Source: CAWJJM01 sp963843275
GTDB taxonomy: Bacteria > Acidobacteriota > Thermoanaerobaculia > Multivoradales > JBCCEF01
DNA: 64,000 nucleotides
Assembly (NCBI GenBank): GCA_963843275.1
Contig: CAWJJM010000012.1
Span: forward strand, 620,001-684,000
Reading direction: 5' to 3'
Under the pieces are notes generated by a model. That model had not been told where the DNA came from and did no database searches. It saw nothing but the letters and a program-made list of their open reading frames with translations. Below, piece by piece: positions 55,041 through 64,000 of the stretch. The first letter of the stretch is position 1. Each line of letters begins with the position of its first letter. The position numbers and the translations under genes are program-made.

Positions 55041-56185
55041 CGGGTCGTCGAGCAGGTTCCCGAGCGCCGCAGCGAGAGCTCCGGGTCGGCGGGGGCCACC
55101 ACCTCGCCGCCGTCCGCCTCGCCTCCGGGCAGCAGGTCGGGGACGCCGTGCGCTGCGGCCGCCACCACCGCGAGGCCGCAGGCCATCGCCTCGAGCGGCG
55201 CCACCGGGACACCCTCGTAGCGCGAGGGGAAGACGTAGACGTCGGCGGCGCGCAGGCGATCGCCCAGGTCGACCCGGTCGTGCACGAAGCGGTCGACCCA
55301 GGTGAGCCCGCGCACCGGGGCGGTGCGCAGGTGACGCCGGAGGTGCGCGGCGTCGGGGCCGTCGCCGACCAGCAACAGGCGGAGGTCCCGTCCCGGCCGC
55401 TCGGCCACGATGCGGTCCCAGGCTCCCAACAGGAGGTCGAGGCCCTTCTTGGCGACGTCGATCCGCCCGTGCCAGACGGCGACGCGGGCGTCGGGCGGGA
55501 TCCCCAGGCGCTGGCGGGCGGCCGGCCGGCCGCCCGGCGTCCAGACGGCGAGATCCACCGGGTTGCCGACGTGGACGACCCGCCCGGCGGGGATCGCCGC
55601 GCGCACCCGCAGGCGCCGACCCTCGTCGCGGCAGCCGCAGAGGAAGCCCCGCGCGAGGCGGAGGGTGACCGGGCGCAGGCGCCGCTCGAGACCCTCCAGC
55701 GGACGGTCGCCGCCGCCCTGGAAGCTGCTGAACACCGGGATTCCCAGCAGCCGACCGAGCAGGACGGAGCCGTCGAAGCGGGCATCGTCGTGCGACTGGC
55801 AGATCAGGGCGCGGCAGCGCTCGCGGCGCAGCTCGCGGGCCAGCCGCAGCCAGGGGGTGGCGAGCCAGGGGGCCGCCCGCCGCGCCAGGCCGCCGCGCCC
55901 CGCGCCGGCGGCGGCCGACCGCCGGCGGGCCGCCCGGTAGGCGCGCGACGCCGGCAGCAGGCAGACCGAGCAGCCGGTGGGCAGGTGGGTGAACCGGACC
56001 GGCCGCCGGCAGGAGGCCGGGAGCACGACGTGGACGGAACAGCCGGCCCGCCCGAGGGCGCTCGTGTAGCCGAAGATCCAGGAGCCGACGAAACGGTGGC
56101 GCAGGTCGTCCAGCGAAACCCCGAGCGGGTCGAGGAAGTCCTCGTCGAACAGGCTCCCCCAGGCGAGCAGTGCGACGCGGGTCAC
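55022..56185 (-). CDS. Family-4 glycosyltransferase
   Basis: A GT4 (GT-B fold) enzyme; the open frame is 387 residues but its last 17 look like an out-of-frame tail. The C-terminal nucleotide-sugar domain has VWHGRIDVAKKGLDLLLGAW, LRLLLVGDGPDAAHLRRHL and the donor-binding FPSRYEGVPVAPLEAMACGL. The N-terminal acceptor domain begins TRVALLAWGSLFDEDFLDPL. The start is a GTG at 56185, close to the tRNA-Pro gene. With one base restored near 55066 the protein would continue into the 54261-55040 frame and reach about 640 residues. Sugar and acceptor are unknown; the linked genes suggest surface polysaccharide. Confidence 0.85.
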   Translation of the reverse strand: MTRVALLAWGSLFDEDFLDPLGVSLDDLRHRFVGSWIFGYTSALGRAGCSVHVVLPASCRRPVRFTHLPTGCSVCLLPASRAYRAARRRSAAAGAGRGGLARRAAPWLATPWLRLARELRRERCRALICQSHDDARFDGSVLLGRLLGIPVFSSFQGGGDRPLEGLERRLRPVTLRLARGFLCGCRDEGRRLRVRAAIPAGRVVHVGNPVDLAVWTPGGRPAARQRLGIPPDARVAVWHGRIDVAKKGLDLLLGAWDRIVAERPGRDLRLLLVGDGPDAAHLRRHLRTAPVRGLTWVDRFVHDRVDLGDRLRAADVYVFPSRYEGVPVAPLEAMACGLAVVAAAAHGVPDLLPGGEADGGEVVAPADPELSLRRSGTCSTTRCGRTS

Positions 56186-56256
56186 GGCCGCAGGGCCGGC
56201 CGGGCCGTGCTCTGGGTCGGGGTCGTCGGCACCGTGCGGATTCCGCGATCGGGAAA

Positions 56257-56333
56257 TGGTCGGGGCGAGAGGATTTGAACCTCCGGCCTCACGGTCCCGA
56301 ACCGTGCGCTCTACCAGGCTGAGCTACGCCCCG
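56257..56333 (-). tRNA. tRNA-Pro (anticodon CGG)
   Basis: Read on the minus strand, a 7-bp acceptor stem CGGGGCG/CGCCCCG, D-arm GCTCAGCCTGGTAGAGC and anticodon arm CACGG-TTCGGGA-CCGTG are clear. The T-arm has GGTTCAAATCC. The anticodon at the centre of the 7-nt loop is CGG. The discriminator base A and an encoded CCA tail (56257-56259) are present. All positions needed for folding are canonical. The 5' end is at 56333. Confidence 0.96.
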
Positions 56334-56444
56334 TCTCCGATCGCGCGGCGTGGGCCAGGACCGGCGGCCACGCCGAGAGGAAGCGGAAGGATACCGCCCT
56401 TGTCGAACGACGGTCAACCGGCCGTGTCCGGCCCGGCACCGTCC

Positions 56445-56474
56445 TTGCGAGCCAGCAGAGCGATCACCTATCCT
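56445..56474 (+). promoter_or_regulatory. Candidate promoter of the POT transporter gene (TTGCGA-18-TATCCT)
   Basis: TTGCGA (56445-56450), an 18-nt spacer and TATCCT (56469-56474) lie about 60 nt before the ATG at 56533. The -10 is followed by GGCGGTTTCCGCC (an imperfect inverted repeat). Confidence 0.5.
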
Positions 56475-56532
56475 ACGGCGGTTTCCGCCGTGGACCCAGG
56501 CCCACGTCCGAACTCCCGACCACGGAGCCCGC

Positions 56533-58074
<1,542 letters not shown>

Positions 58075-58106
58075 GCGGGCCGGACGAGGTCGCGGCCAGC
58101 GGCCCC

Positions 58107-59411
58107 CTAACGACGCGGCGCCGAGGTCCGGGACCCCTCGGGATCTCGGGCAGCCCACCCGGCGGGGCCGGGCGCGGTTCCCGCCGGGCTTTCTGCGGGC
58201 CCGGGCGCGCGGCGGGCGGTGTCGGTCCGATCGAGCTCCTGCAAGAGGGCGCCGTAGGCTGTGAGCGAGCTCGGGGCTCCTCGATGTGTGACTCCGACCC
58301 GCCGGGCCCGCCTCCCGGATCGGAGACGCCAGTCGACGTCGTCCAGCATGCGTTCGACGGCTGCGGTGAGACCGCTCACGTCGCCGGGCTCGACCACGAT
58401 GCCGACGTCCCTCTCCTCGATCATGCGGGCGATCTCACCGCTCCTTCGTCCGACGTAGAGCAGCGGCCGCCCCGCAGCCAGGGCGCTGTAGGCCTTGCTG
58501 GGAACCACCAGGCCCTCCATCCCGGTGCGGAGGCTCACGAAGTGCGCGTCGCCGAGACCGAGCACCTCCGACAACCGCTCGCGGGGCTGATGGGGGAGCA
58601 GGACCAGGTTGTCGAGGCCCAGGCGACCGGCGGCCAGCCGCACCTCCGGCAAACGCGCACCGCTGCCGGCGACGACGAAGACCACGTCGCGGCGCCCACG
58701 CAGCCGGTCGGCGACCGCCAGCAGCTCGTCGAAGGTGTGCACGCGCCCGACGTTGCCCGCGTAGAGGAGGACCTTCTTGGTTTCGAGACCGAGCTGGATG
58801 CGCAAGGGGTTGTCGCCGGGCGGCGGCGGTCGGATCCCGTCGCAGTCCGCCCAGTTGGGGATCAACACGATCCGGTCGGGGGCGACGCCCAACGCGGCCA
58901 CGCGCTCCGCCATGCAACGGCCGATGACGACCACTCGCTCGGCACCCTGGAGGGTTCTCGTCGAGAGCGCGGCCGCCGCCCTGGCGAGGGAACCGTCGCC
59001 GTCCAGGGCACCGACGGCCGTGGCGATCCACGGATAGAGGTCCATGACGATCTGCACGTAGGGCTGTCCGCGGAGGCGCTCGAGCGCCCGGCCCCACGCC
59101 GCAAACAGCGGGGGCTGGGTGAGGAAGACGTTGCAGTCGACGGCCGGAGCGACGGAGGAGAAGGCCGCTGCGGCGAGCGCGTAACTCGCATAGAAGGCCA
59201 GCCTTCCGCTGCGACTCTGCGGATCGCTGCCGCTCCAGGTGGGGAGGCGGTGGAAGTGCCGGTCGGCCGGGGAGCCTGCGTCGTCTCCCGGGCGGTATCG
59301 CTGCCGCGCGACCAGGGCCTCGACCTCGTGGCCCTGCTCCACCAGGAACGGCAGGAGCTGCCGGTAGAGGGAGTTGACGGTCTCGAAGGAGTTGAAGAAG
59401 CGCAGCTTCAT
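58107..59411 (-). CDS. Family-4 glycosyltransferase (WbuB-like)
   Basis: A 434-residue GT4 enzyme resembling WbuB/WcaI-type transferases. Start MKLRFFNSFETVNSLYRQLL. A membrane-associated stretch (YASYALAAAAFSSVAPAVDC) lies in the N-terminal domain, followed by VFLTQPPLFAAWGRALERLR, common in this branch. The C-terminal domain has LIPNWADCDGIRPPPPGDNP, LLYAGNVGRVHTFDELLAVA and SLRTGMEGLVVPSKAYSALA with the donor-binding Glu. A candidate promoter (TGGACC-17-TAGGAT) lies about 107 nt upstream. It converges with the peptide transporter (32 nt gap). The last 35 residues are low-complexity. Confidence 0.85.
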   Translation of the reverse strand: MKLRFFNSFETVNSLYRQLLPFLVEQGHEVEALVARQRYRPGDDAGSPADRHFHRLPTWSGSDPQSRSGRLAFYASYALAAAAFSSVAPAVDCNVFLTQPPLFAAWGRALERLRGQPYVQIVMDLYPWIATAVGALDGDGSLARAAAALSTRTLQGAERVVVIGRCMAERVAALGVAPDRIVLIPNWADCDGIRPPPPGDNPLRIQLGLETKKVLLYAGNVGRVHTFDELLAVADRLRGRRDVVFVVAGSGARLPEVRLAAGRLGLDNLVLLPHQPRERLSEVLGLGDAHFVSLRTGMEGLVVPSKAYSALAAGRPLLYVGRRSGEIARMIEERDVGIVVEPGDVSGLTAAVERMLDDVDWRLRSGRRARRVGVTHRGAPSSLTAYGALLQELDRTDTARRAPGPAESPAGTAPGPAGWAARDPEGSRTSAPRR

Positions 59412-59517
59412 GCACCGACTTCCGGCGGACGGTGTCGCGGCGATCGGACCCCCTCGATCGGGAGCTCGGGGATCGGCGACCCCTCGCGAGTCGCAGCAGC
59501 AGCCCGGCGGCACGGCG

Positions 59518-59546
59518 ATCCTAGTCCCTGCCCGCCGGCGGGTCCA
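59518..59546 (-). promoter_or_regulatory. Candidate promoter of the WbuB-like gene (TGGACC-17-TAGGAT)
   Basis: On the minus strand TGGACC (59541-59546), a 17-nt spacer and TAGGAT (59518-59523) lie about 107 nt before the ATG. Confidence 0.5.
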
Positions 59547-59600
59547 GAAGCCGGTCGCCGCGCCCGTCCCGCCGGGGGGCCGCCCAGCGGCTCCCTGCGC

Positions 59601-59606
59601 TACACT
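59601..59606 (+). promoter_or_regulatory. Candidate -10 element (TACACT) of the flippase operon
   Basis: TACACT stands in GC-rich sequence 265 nt before the flippase ATG and 9 nt before a small ORF at 59616. Its spacing to that small ORF is the leaderless type seen elsewhere in the window. No clear -35 is visible. Confidence 0.4.
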
Positions 59607-59871
59607 GCCCGGAACATGGCCACAGCGCCTTTTCCACCCGTGCCCCGGCGCGGCGACCGGTGGCGTCCCGGCGCCACGACCGGATCGGAAAGCCCATGGT
59701 TCACGGGATGAAGAGGCCCGGGGAGGCCTCGGCAGGAGCCGCTACCCGGCCGGTGGGGCGGGCGGGAGCGACCGTGAGCTGCGGACCCGGTGCCGCGACC
59801 GGTGACCGCCCGACGTCCCTTCGCCATGCCGGACCGGGCTGAGCGTCGGCGAGCCCTGGTTCCGGCTGCCG

Positions 59872-61440
59872 ATGCGGCACGACGTGGAGAGCGGCGATGG
59901 CTCCGAGGTGAGCGGCAGGCACGCTCCGCCGGTCTCGACCGTCCGCTTGGTGCGCAACAGCGCCCTGATCGTGTTGGCGCGACTGGTGGGCGTGCTCGTG
60001 ATGGTCGCGGCGGTTCCTTTCGTGGTCGGCGCGATCGGCACCGAGGGCTATGGCGTCTGGGAGTCCTTCCTGGCGGTCTCCGGCTTCGCCCTCGTGTTCC
60101 AGGCGGCGGTCAGCGGCACCGTCGTGTGGCGCGTCGCGATGAGCTACGGGGCGTCGGATCCGGTCGAGACGCGCCGCGTCGTCAGGCTCGGAATCGGCGG
60201 CACCACGGGCCTCCTGGTGATCTGCCTCCCCGCCGTCTGGATCTTCCGCGGCGAGCTCCTCGGTCTGCTCCGGGTCCCCGGGCCGTGGGGGCAAGGGGCC
60301 GGCTGGTTGCTGCCTTCGATCGTCGGCGTAGCGCTGCTGACCGGCGTCAACGAGTCGTTGCGGGCGGTGCTGATCGGCTACCAACGCGCGGGGGTGGCCG
60401 CCCTCATCGAGGCCGCCGGACTGGTCCTCACCCATGGCGGCGCGGTGGCCTTCCTGATGGCCGGCCACGGGTTGGAGGCCCTGCTCTACGGGTACGCGGC
60501 CGGGTTCGGCGGGCAGTTCGTCCTGTTGTATCCGTTGGCCTCCTCGCTCTGCGGTCGTTTCTCACCCATGCCGCTGGCGCCGACGCGACAGGACCTCAAG
60601 GTGCTGGGTCCCTTCGCCGGCCTCGTCCTCGTCAGCGGTCTGACCGGCCTGCTGCGCGACCAGACCGACAAGCTCGTGCTGGCGTCTCTCGACTCCCCGT
60701 CGGCGACGGCCTTCTTCGGGATGGCCCAACGCCTCGCCTCCGTGGTCATGCAGACGTTCCTCGTCGTCCGCATTCCCTTCGGCGCCGCCATCGGGGCCCT
60801 CTACGCGCGGCACGACTGGGCCGGCATCCGCGACCTCTACGCGTCCGTGGGGGCCTGGATCGCTTTCCTCGCGGGGCTCGCCGGTTTCCTGGTCTCCACG
60901 CTGAGAAGCCCCCTGCTCGTGGCCTGGCTCGGCCGCGACTATCCCGAGGTGCACGTCTTCCTGGCCCTGCAGTTGATCGGCGTCGTCTCCGCGGTGATCT
61001 TCTCCGGGGCGGCGACCGCGCTGGTCAAGGGGGTGGGGCGACCCGGCCTGGAGACGGCGTACACGCTCCTCACCCTGGCGCTCACGGTGATCTCCAAGCC
61101 TCTGTTCATCCACTGGTTCGGCGGCGTGGGCTCGGTGGCGTCGTCGGCGGCCTCGTGGGCGCCGGGCGCCCTGTTCCTCATGGTCCTCGCACACCGCAGG
61201 CTCGACCTCGGCGGGAGGATGATCTGGCGCCACCTCGGCGTCTATGCCGCGACGGTCGGACTCGCCGCCCTGGGTTGGCTCGGCACTTCGTCGCTGTCGC
61301 CCACGGGGCGCCTGCAGGCGACTCTCCTCCTCGTCGGCCTGGGACCGCTCCTGGCGCTCGTGTATCTCGGGGTCCTGGGCCTGCTCGGGCTCGCTCCGCC
61401 GTTCCGGTGGCGGCGCCCGACGTCCGCGGGGCAGCGGTGA
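59872..61440 (+). CDS. Wzx-like polysaccharide flippase
   Basis: A 522-residue oligosaccharide flippase of the MOP/Wzx type with about 14 membrane helices. Membrane sequence begins after residue 25 (LVRNSALIVLARLVGVLVMV). Typical features are an early VVPFVVGAIGTEGYG-like segment (AAVPFVVGAIGTEGYGVWES), FQAAVSGTVVWRVAMSYG, and the central LLRDQTDKLVLASLDSPSAT with its conserved charged residues. It should flip a lipid-linked glycan across the inner membrane. The start ATG is followed by a 25-residue cytosolic tail. The polymerase-like gene begins 83 nt downstream. Codon use appears slightly less GC-saturated than in the first 50 kb. Confidence 0.85.
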   Translation: MRHDVESGDGSEVSGRHAPPVSTVRLVRNSALIVLARLVGVLVMVAAVPFVVGAIGTEGYGVWESFLAVSGFALVFQAAVSGTVVWRVAMSYGASDPVETRRVVRLGIGGTTGLLVICLPAVWIFRGELLGLLRVPGPWGQGAGWLLPSIVGVALLTGVNESLRAVLIGYQRAGVAALIEAAGLVLTHGGAVAFLMAGHGLEALLYGYAAGFGGQFVLLYPLASSLCGRFSPMPLAPTRQDLKVLGPFAGLVLVSGLTGLLRDQTDKLVLASLDSPSATAFFGMAQRLASVVMQTFLVVRIPFGAAIGALYARHDWAGIRDLYASVGAWIAFLAGLAGFLVSTLRSPLLVAWLGRDYPEVHVFLALQLIGVVSAVIFSGAATALVKGVGRPGLETAYTLLTLALTVISKPLFIHWFGGVGSVASSAASWAPGALFLMVLAHRRLDLGGRMIWRHLGVYAATVGLAALGWLGTSSLSPTGRLQATLLLVGLGPLLALVYLGVLGLLGLAPPFRWRRPTSAGQR

Positions 61441-61522
61441 CGCGGCGAACGGCCGACGGGCCGGGGGTCGATGCTTCGAGAGGAGACTGCCGCGCCGGGT
61501 GCGGCGTGATCTCGGAGGCGAC

Positions 61523-62956
61523 GTGACGGAGGGAGCGCCGGTGGCCTCGCCGGCGGCGCGGACGGCCGCCGGGCGGCGGTGGCCCTCGCGGTGGGCGCAG
61601 ACCCTGCCTCTGATCTTCTTCGAGCTCTACCTGACCGGCACGGTCGCCGTCTTCGCCTTCGGCCCGATCCGATGGCAGATCGATGATCCGTGGGCCCTCT
61701 ACAGCTACCTGCTGTTGGGCCAGCTGTTGATCGCCGCGGGCTATCTGCTCGGCTCGGCACTGCCGGCGCGGAGGGGGCCGTCCGGTCCCTCCGCCGGTCT
61801 CCTGCTGAAGGCCTCCATTCTCATCACGCTCCTGCTCCTCCCGCCGACGCTCTCGACGCGCAACTTCGCCGGCGTCTCACTGCTCGAGGCGTTGCGCAAC
61901 CCGGTTCTGCCCTTCCGGGCCAAGCTCGTCGCCGACCTCGACTATCGGTGGCTGTCGATCCTGCGGACGCTGGCGTCTCCCGGGCTCGCGCTCCTGGTGC
62001 CCCTGGGCATCGTCTTCTTCCGTCGCGTGGGCGTCGCATGGAGAGCCCTGTGGGGGGTGGCGGTGGCCGGGCGGCTCGCCGTCGCCGTCTTGACGGGGCG
62101 CGCCTTCGGGATCTTCGACATCGCGCTGGTCGTTCCCTGGATGCTCCTGCTGAGCCTGGTCCCGGACCGCGCGACGGCGGGCGGCGGCGGAGGGGGACGG
62201 TCGGCGCGGCGCGCCGGCTACCGCGGCTCGTTCTGGGCCATCGCGACGGTGCTGGTCGTCGCTGCGCTCTCCCTCGGGTACTTCTTCCATTCCCGGCGCT
62301 CCAGGACGGAGAGCGCGGGGCCAGGGGCCGCCGCCGCGATCACCGGATGGTCCGAGGAGCTCTACGGGGTCGACCTGCCCGCGGGCGTCGAGCTGGATCT
62401 CTACTACCTGGCGCGCTATGCCTCGGTGGGCTACTACGGGCTGGCCGGCTGCCTGGACCTGCCCTTCGAGTGGACCGGAGGGTTGGGGCATTCGTTGTTC
62501 CTGACGCGGTACGCCGAGCTGCTGACACCGCGGCTCGCCTGGGTGCGGGATGCGACCTACCCCGTGCGGCTCGAGGCTGCGACCGGAACCAGCTCGTTCG
62601 CCGCGTGGCACACCGCCTACGCCTGGCTGGCCTCCGACCTGACCTTCCCGGGCGCCCTCCTGTTCGTCGGGCTGGTCGCGTTCCTGACGGCGCTCGCCTG
62701 GTCCGACGCACTCGCCGGGCGCGGTCCGTTCGCGATCGGTTTCGCAGCCCAGGGGATGCTCTTTCTCTACTACCTTCCGGCCAACAACCTGAGGATGGGC
62801 AATCCCGAGGCGGCATTCGCGCTGTACGGGCTGCTCGCCTTCTGGCTGCTGACGCGGGGCGCGACGCGGAGCACCGGCCCGGGGAGCGTGGAGCGCGGCG
62901 ATCGCCAACCCGAGGACCGGCCGGTCGCTCGATCCCTGGCGGAGTCCGGGTCGTGA
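61523..62956 (+). CDS. Polysaccharide polymerase-like membrane protein
   Basis: A 477-residue protein with about ten hydrophobic segments, most likely an O-antigen or exopolysaccharide polymerase (Wzy-like). Family sequence identity is always low, so the call rests on topology and position between a flippase and a glycosyltransferase. Helices include LPLIFFELYLTGTVAVFAFG, GLLLKASILITLLLLPPTLS and LLFVGLVAFLTALAWSDALA. A large external loop (residues about 275-390) holds DLYYLARYASVGYYGLAGCL. It starts at GTG 61523 with GGAGG 4 nt before, and its stop overlaps the next gene (GTGA). The start could also lie slightly downstream. Confidence 0.65.
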   Translation: MTEGAPVASPAARTAAGRRWPSRWAQTLPLIFFELYLTGTVAVFAFGPIRWQIDDPWALYSYLLLGQLLIAAGYLLGSALPARRGPSGPSAGLLLKASILITLLLLPPTLSTRNFAGVSLLEALRNPVLPFRAKLVADLDYRWLSILRTLASPGLALLVPLGIVFFRRVGVAWRALWGVAVAGRLAVAVLTGRAFGIFDIALVVPWMLLLSLVPDRATAGGGGGGRSARRAGYRGSFWAIATVLVVAALSLGYFFHSRRSRTESAGPGAAAAITGWSEELYGVDLPAGVELDLYYLARYASVGYYGLAGCLDLPFEWTGGLGHSLFLTRYAELLTPRLAWVRDATYPVRLEAATGTSSFAAWHTAYAWLASDLTFPGALLFVGLVAFLTALAWSDALAGRGPFAIGFAAQGMLFLYYLPANNLRMGNPEAAFALYGLLAFWLLTRGATRSTGPGSVERGDRQPEDRPVARSLAESGS

Positions 62957-64000
62957 CCGCTTCGCCGCCACGGCATCCGCGGGTCGCGATCGTCTCCGCC
63001 AACCCGATGCGCGACGACACCAACAACGGCATGCTGCTGCGGTCGCTCTTCTCCGGCTGGCCGAGGGAGCGTCTCGGACAGGTCTTCTTCCGCGTCGTCG
63101 TTCCCCACCGCCCCACGGGCGACGACTGCGCGGAGGTCTTCGCCATCGGCCTCGATGCCGTCGCGCGTCGCGTCGGCCCCCCTCGGGGGAGGGGGGCGAG
63201 GAGCCCCGTGCCGGGGGAGGGCGAGAGGCCCTCCCTGCGAAGCCTCGCCATGCTCGGCCTGGGACGGACCGGCACGCCGCTCCGGTGGGCGCGGTCGCTG
63301 GTGCACCTGTGGAGCGCCCGACCGGCGGTGGCGCGGGCCCTGTCGCGGCGGCTGGCCGAGCTCCGCCCCGACGTCGTCTACGGGTATGTCGGCGACTACC
63401 CGGTGACCCGGGCGGTCACGGCTGCCTGTCGAGGGCTCGGCCTGCCGCTGTACCTGCACGTCGCCGACGATTTCGTGTCCTCTCTCTACCGTGGGCAGCC
63501 GCTCGGCCCGCGCCTCCGGCGAGCTTCCGAGCGGTGGTTCCTCCGCGCGGTCGAGACCGCCGACGGGCTGGCGGCGATCAGCCCGTTCATGGCGGCCGAG
63601 TACGCGCGCCGCTACGGACACGACTGGACGTGGTTCACCACGCTGGTCGATCCGGACGCCTACGACCCGCAGCCGCCGCCGCCCCGGCGGACGACCCGCC
63701 TGGTCTACGCGGGTGGCCTGGGACGCGACCGATGGCGAGCCCTGCAGCGCTTGGCGGACACGCTCGCGAGGTGGACGGCACGGGACGGGCCCCGGACGCA
63801 GATCTCGGTCTATTGCCCGCAGCGGGACGCGACGGCCCATCGCCGGCAGCTCGAAGGCGCCGGCGTCCGGGTCCATGGCTGGGTCCCCCCGACCGCCTCC
63901 CGTCGATCTTCCGCGACGCCGACCTGCTGCTCCACGTCGAGAGCTCCGAGGGAGCCCTCGTCGAGTACACGCGGCTGTCGTTCTCGACGAAGCTCAGCCA
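62953..64000 (+). CDS. Family-4-like glycosyltransferase, partial, with a frameshift near its visible end
   Basis: The first 310 or so residues of a GT-B glycosyltransferase cut by the window edge. Start GTG 62953 overlaps the polymerase stop. The N-terminal domain reads HPRVAIVSANPMRDDTNNGM, later ELRPDVVYGYVGDYPVTRAV and LYLHVADDFVSSLYRGQPLG. The donor domain opens with TRLVYAGGLGRDRWRALQRL. At 63885-63890 a run of C (GTCCCCCC) is followed by a frame change; with one more C the sense continues as PDRLPSIFRDADLLLHVESS and YTRLSFSTKLS. This may be a homopolymer error or a real slip site. It belongs to the flippase-polymerase operon. Confidence 0.7.
   Translation, partial: MTASPPRHPRVAIVSANPMRDDTNNGMLLRSLFSGWPRERLGQVFFRVVVPHRPTGDDCAEVFAIGLDAVARRVGPPRGRGARSPVPGEGERPSLRSLAMLGLGRTGTPLRWARSLVHLWSARPAVARALSRRLAELRPDVVYGYVGDYPVTRAVTAACRGLGLPLYLHVADDFVSSLYRGQPLGPRLRRASERWFLRAVETADGLAAISPFMAAEYARRYGHDWTWFTTLVDPDAYDPQPPPPRRTTRLVYAGGLGRDRWRALQRLADTLARWTARDGPRTQISVYCPQRDATAHRRQLEGAGVRVHGWVPPTASRRSSATPTCCSTSRAPREPSSSTRGCRSRRSSA

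Larger units (their letters stand above)
59412..59871. other. Divergent promoter region between the GT4 gene and the flippase operon
   Basis: This 460-bp stretch holds start signals for both directions. It has a minus-strand promoter at 59518-59546 and a plus-strand TACACT at 59601-59606. Two short overlapping ORFs follow the TACACT (31 codons from 59616, and 44 codons from 59708, joined by ATGA); neither has a recognisable product. The flippase start is a further 30 nt on. I see no hairpin terminator and no RNA gene. Confidence 0.4.

Noticed and set aside
56257..56333. tRNA-Pro as the attachment site of a genomic island carrying the polysaccharide genes
   Set aside because: No integrase gene and no direct repeat of the tRNA 3' end was seen elsewhere in the window.

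Overview
The window is very GC-rich bacterial chromosome, read by eye as roughly three quarters G+C, with dense coding on both strands and many 4-nt start/stop overlaps. A VWFA-related protein of the type first described in Acidobacteria, an FG-GAP/ASPIC lipoprotein, a very long GreA-type factor and KorAB together point to an acidobacterium-like organism, perhaps Thermoanaerobaculia. That assignment is inference. I saw no transposases, CRISPR arrays or phage genes.

Layout. 0-10 kb: a TolR/TolQ-type energy transducer pair, an SDR, electron transfer flavoprotein etfBA, LemA, then three successive membrane-fusion adaptors and one MacB-like permease with no ATPase gene. 10-20 kb: an AidB-like acyl-CoA dehydrogenase, hemE and hutH (divergent), an FHA/AAA+/Fis regulator broken by one frameshift, terC, fmt, rsmB and an HU gene with a consensus promoter. 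20-31 kb: a TIGR04283-type glycosyltransferase, moaC-namZ-hypothetical, a diguanylate cyclase, a ferritin-like/VIT1 iron exporter overlapping an Omp85-type barrel, and korAB behind a strong intrinsic terminator. 31-38 kb: a gene remnant, a 704-residue GreA-type protein, a RodZ-like protein between two LRV/HEAT-like paralogues, a J-domain/TPR protein and a PP2C phosphatase. 38-43.3 kb: a VWFA protein, a FadJ-type enzyme and a long-chain acyl-CoA synthetase, all carrying many frameshifts. 43.4-49.3 kb: an FG-GAP lipoprotein in one operon with an NtrC-type regulator and its kinase, then a predicted outer-membrane barrel. 49.5-64 kb: a surface-polysaccharide region with a 1573-residue multidomain glycosyltransferase, GT4 enzymes, a Wzx-like flippase and a polymerase-like protein, interrupted by tRNA-Pro(CGG) and a POT peptide transporter.

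How the genes may fit together. The acyl-CoA synthetase, FadJ-type enzyme, acyl-CoA dehydrogenase and ETF could form a beta-oxidation route, with KorAB feeding reduced ferredoxin. The polysaccharide genes could build, flip and polymerise a surface glycan. A recurrent promoter arrangement stands out: a TANNNT hexamer lies 6-10 nt before the start codon of at least seven genes that lack a Shine-Dalgarno sequence, which suggests leaderless mRNAs. Genes with good ribosome sites (etfB, HU, the acyl-CoA dehydrogenase, tolQ, the barrel gene at 49272) do not show this spacing.

Limits. All calls rest on reading the sequence and translations. No database search, alignment or folding program was run. 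Frameshifts may be assembly errors.
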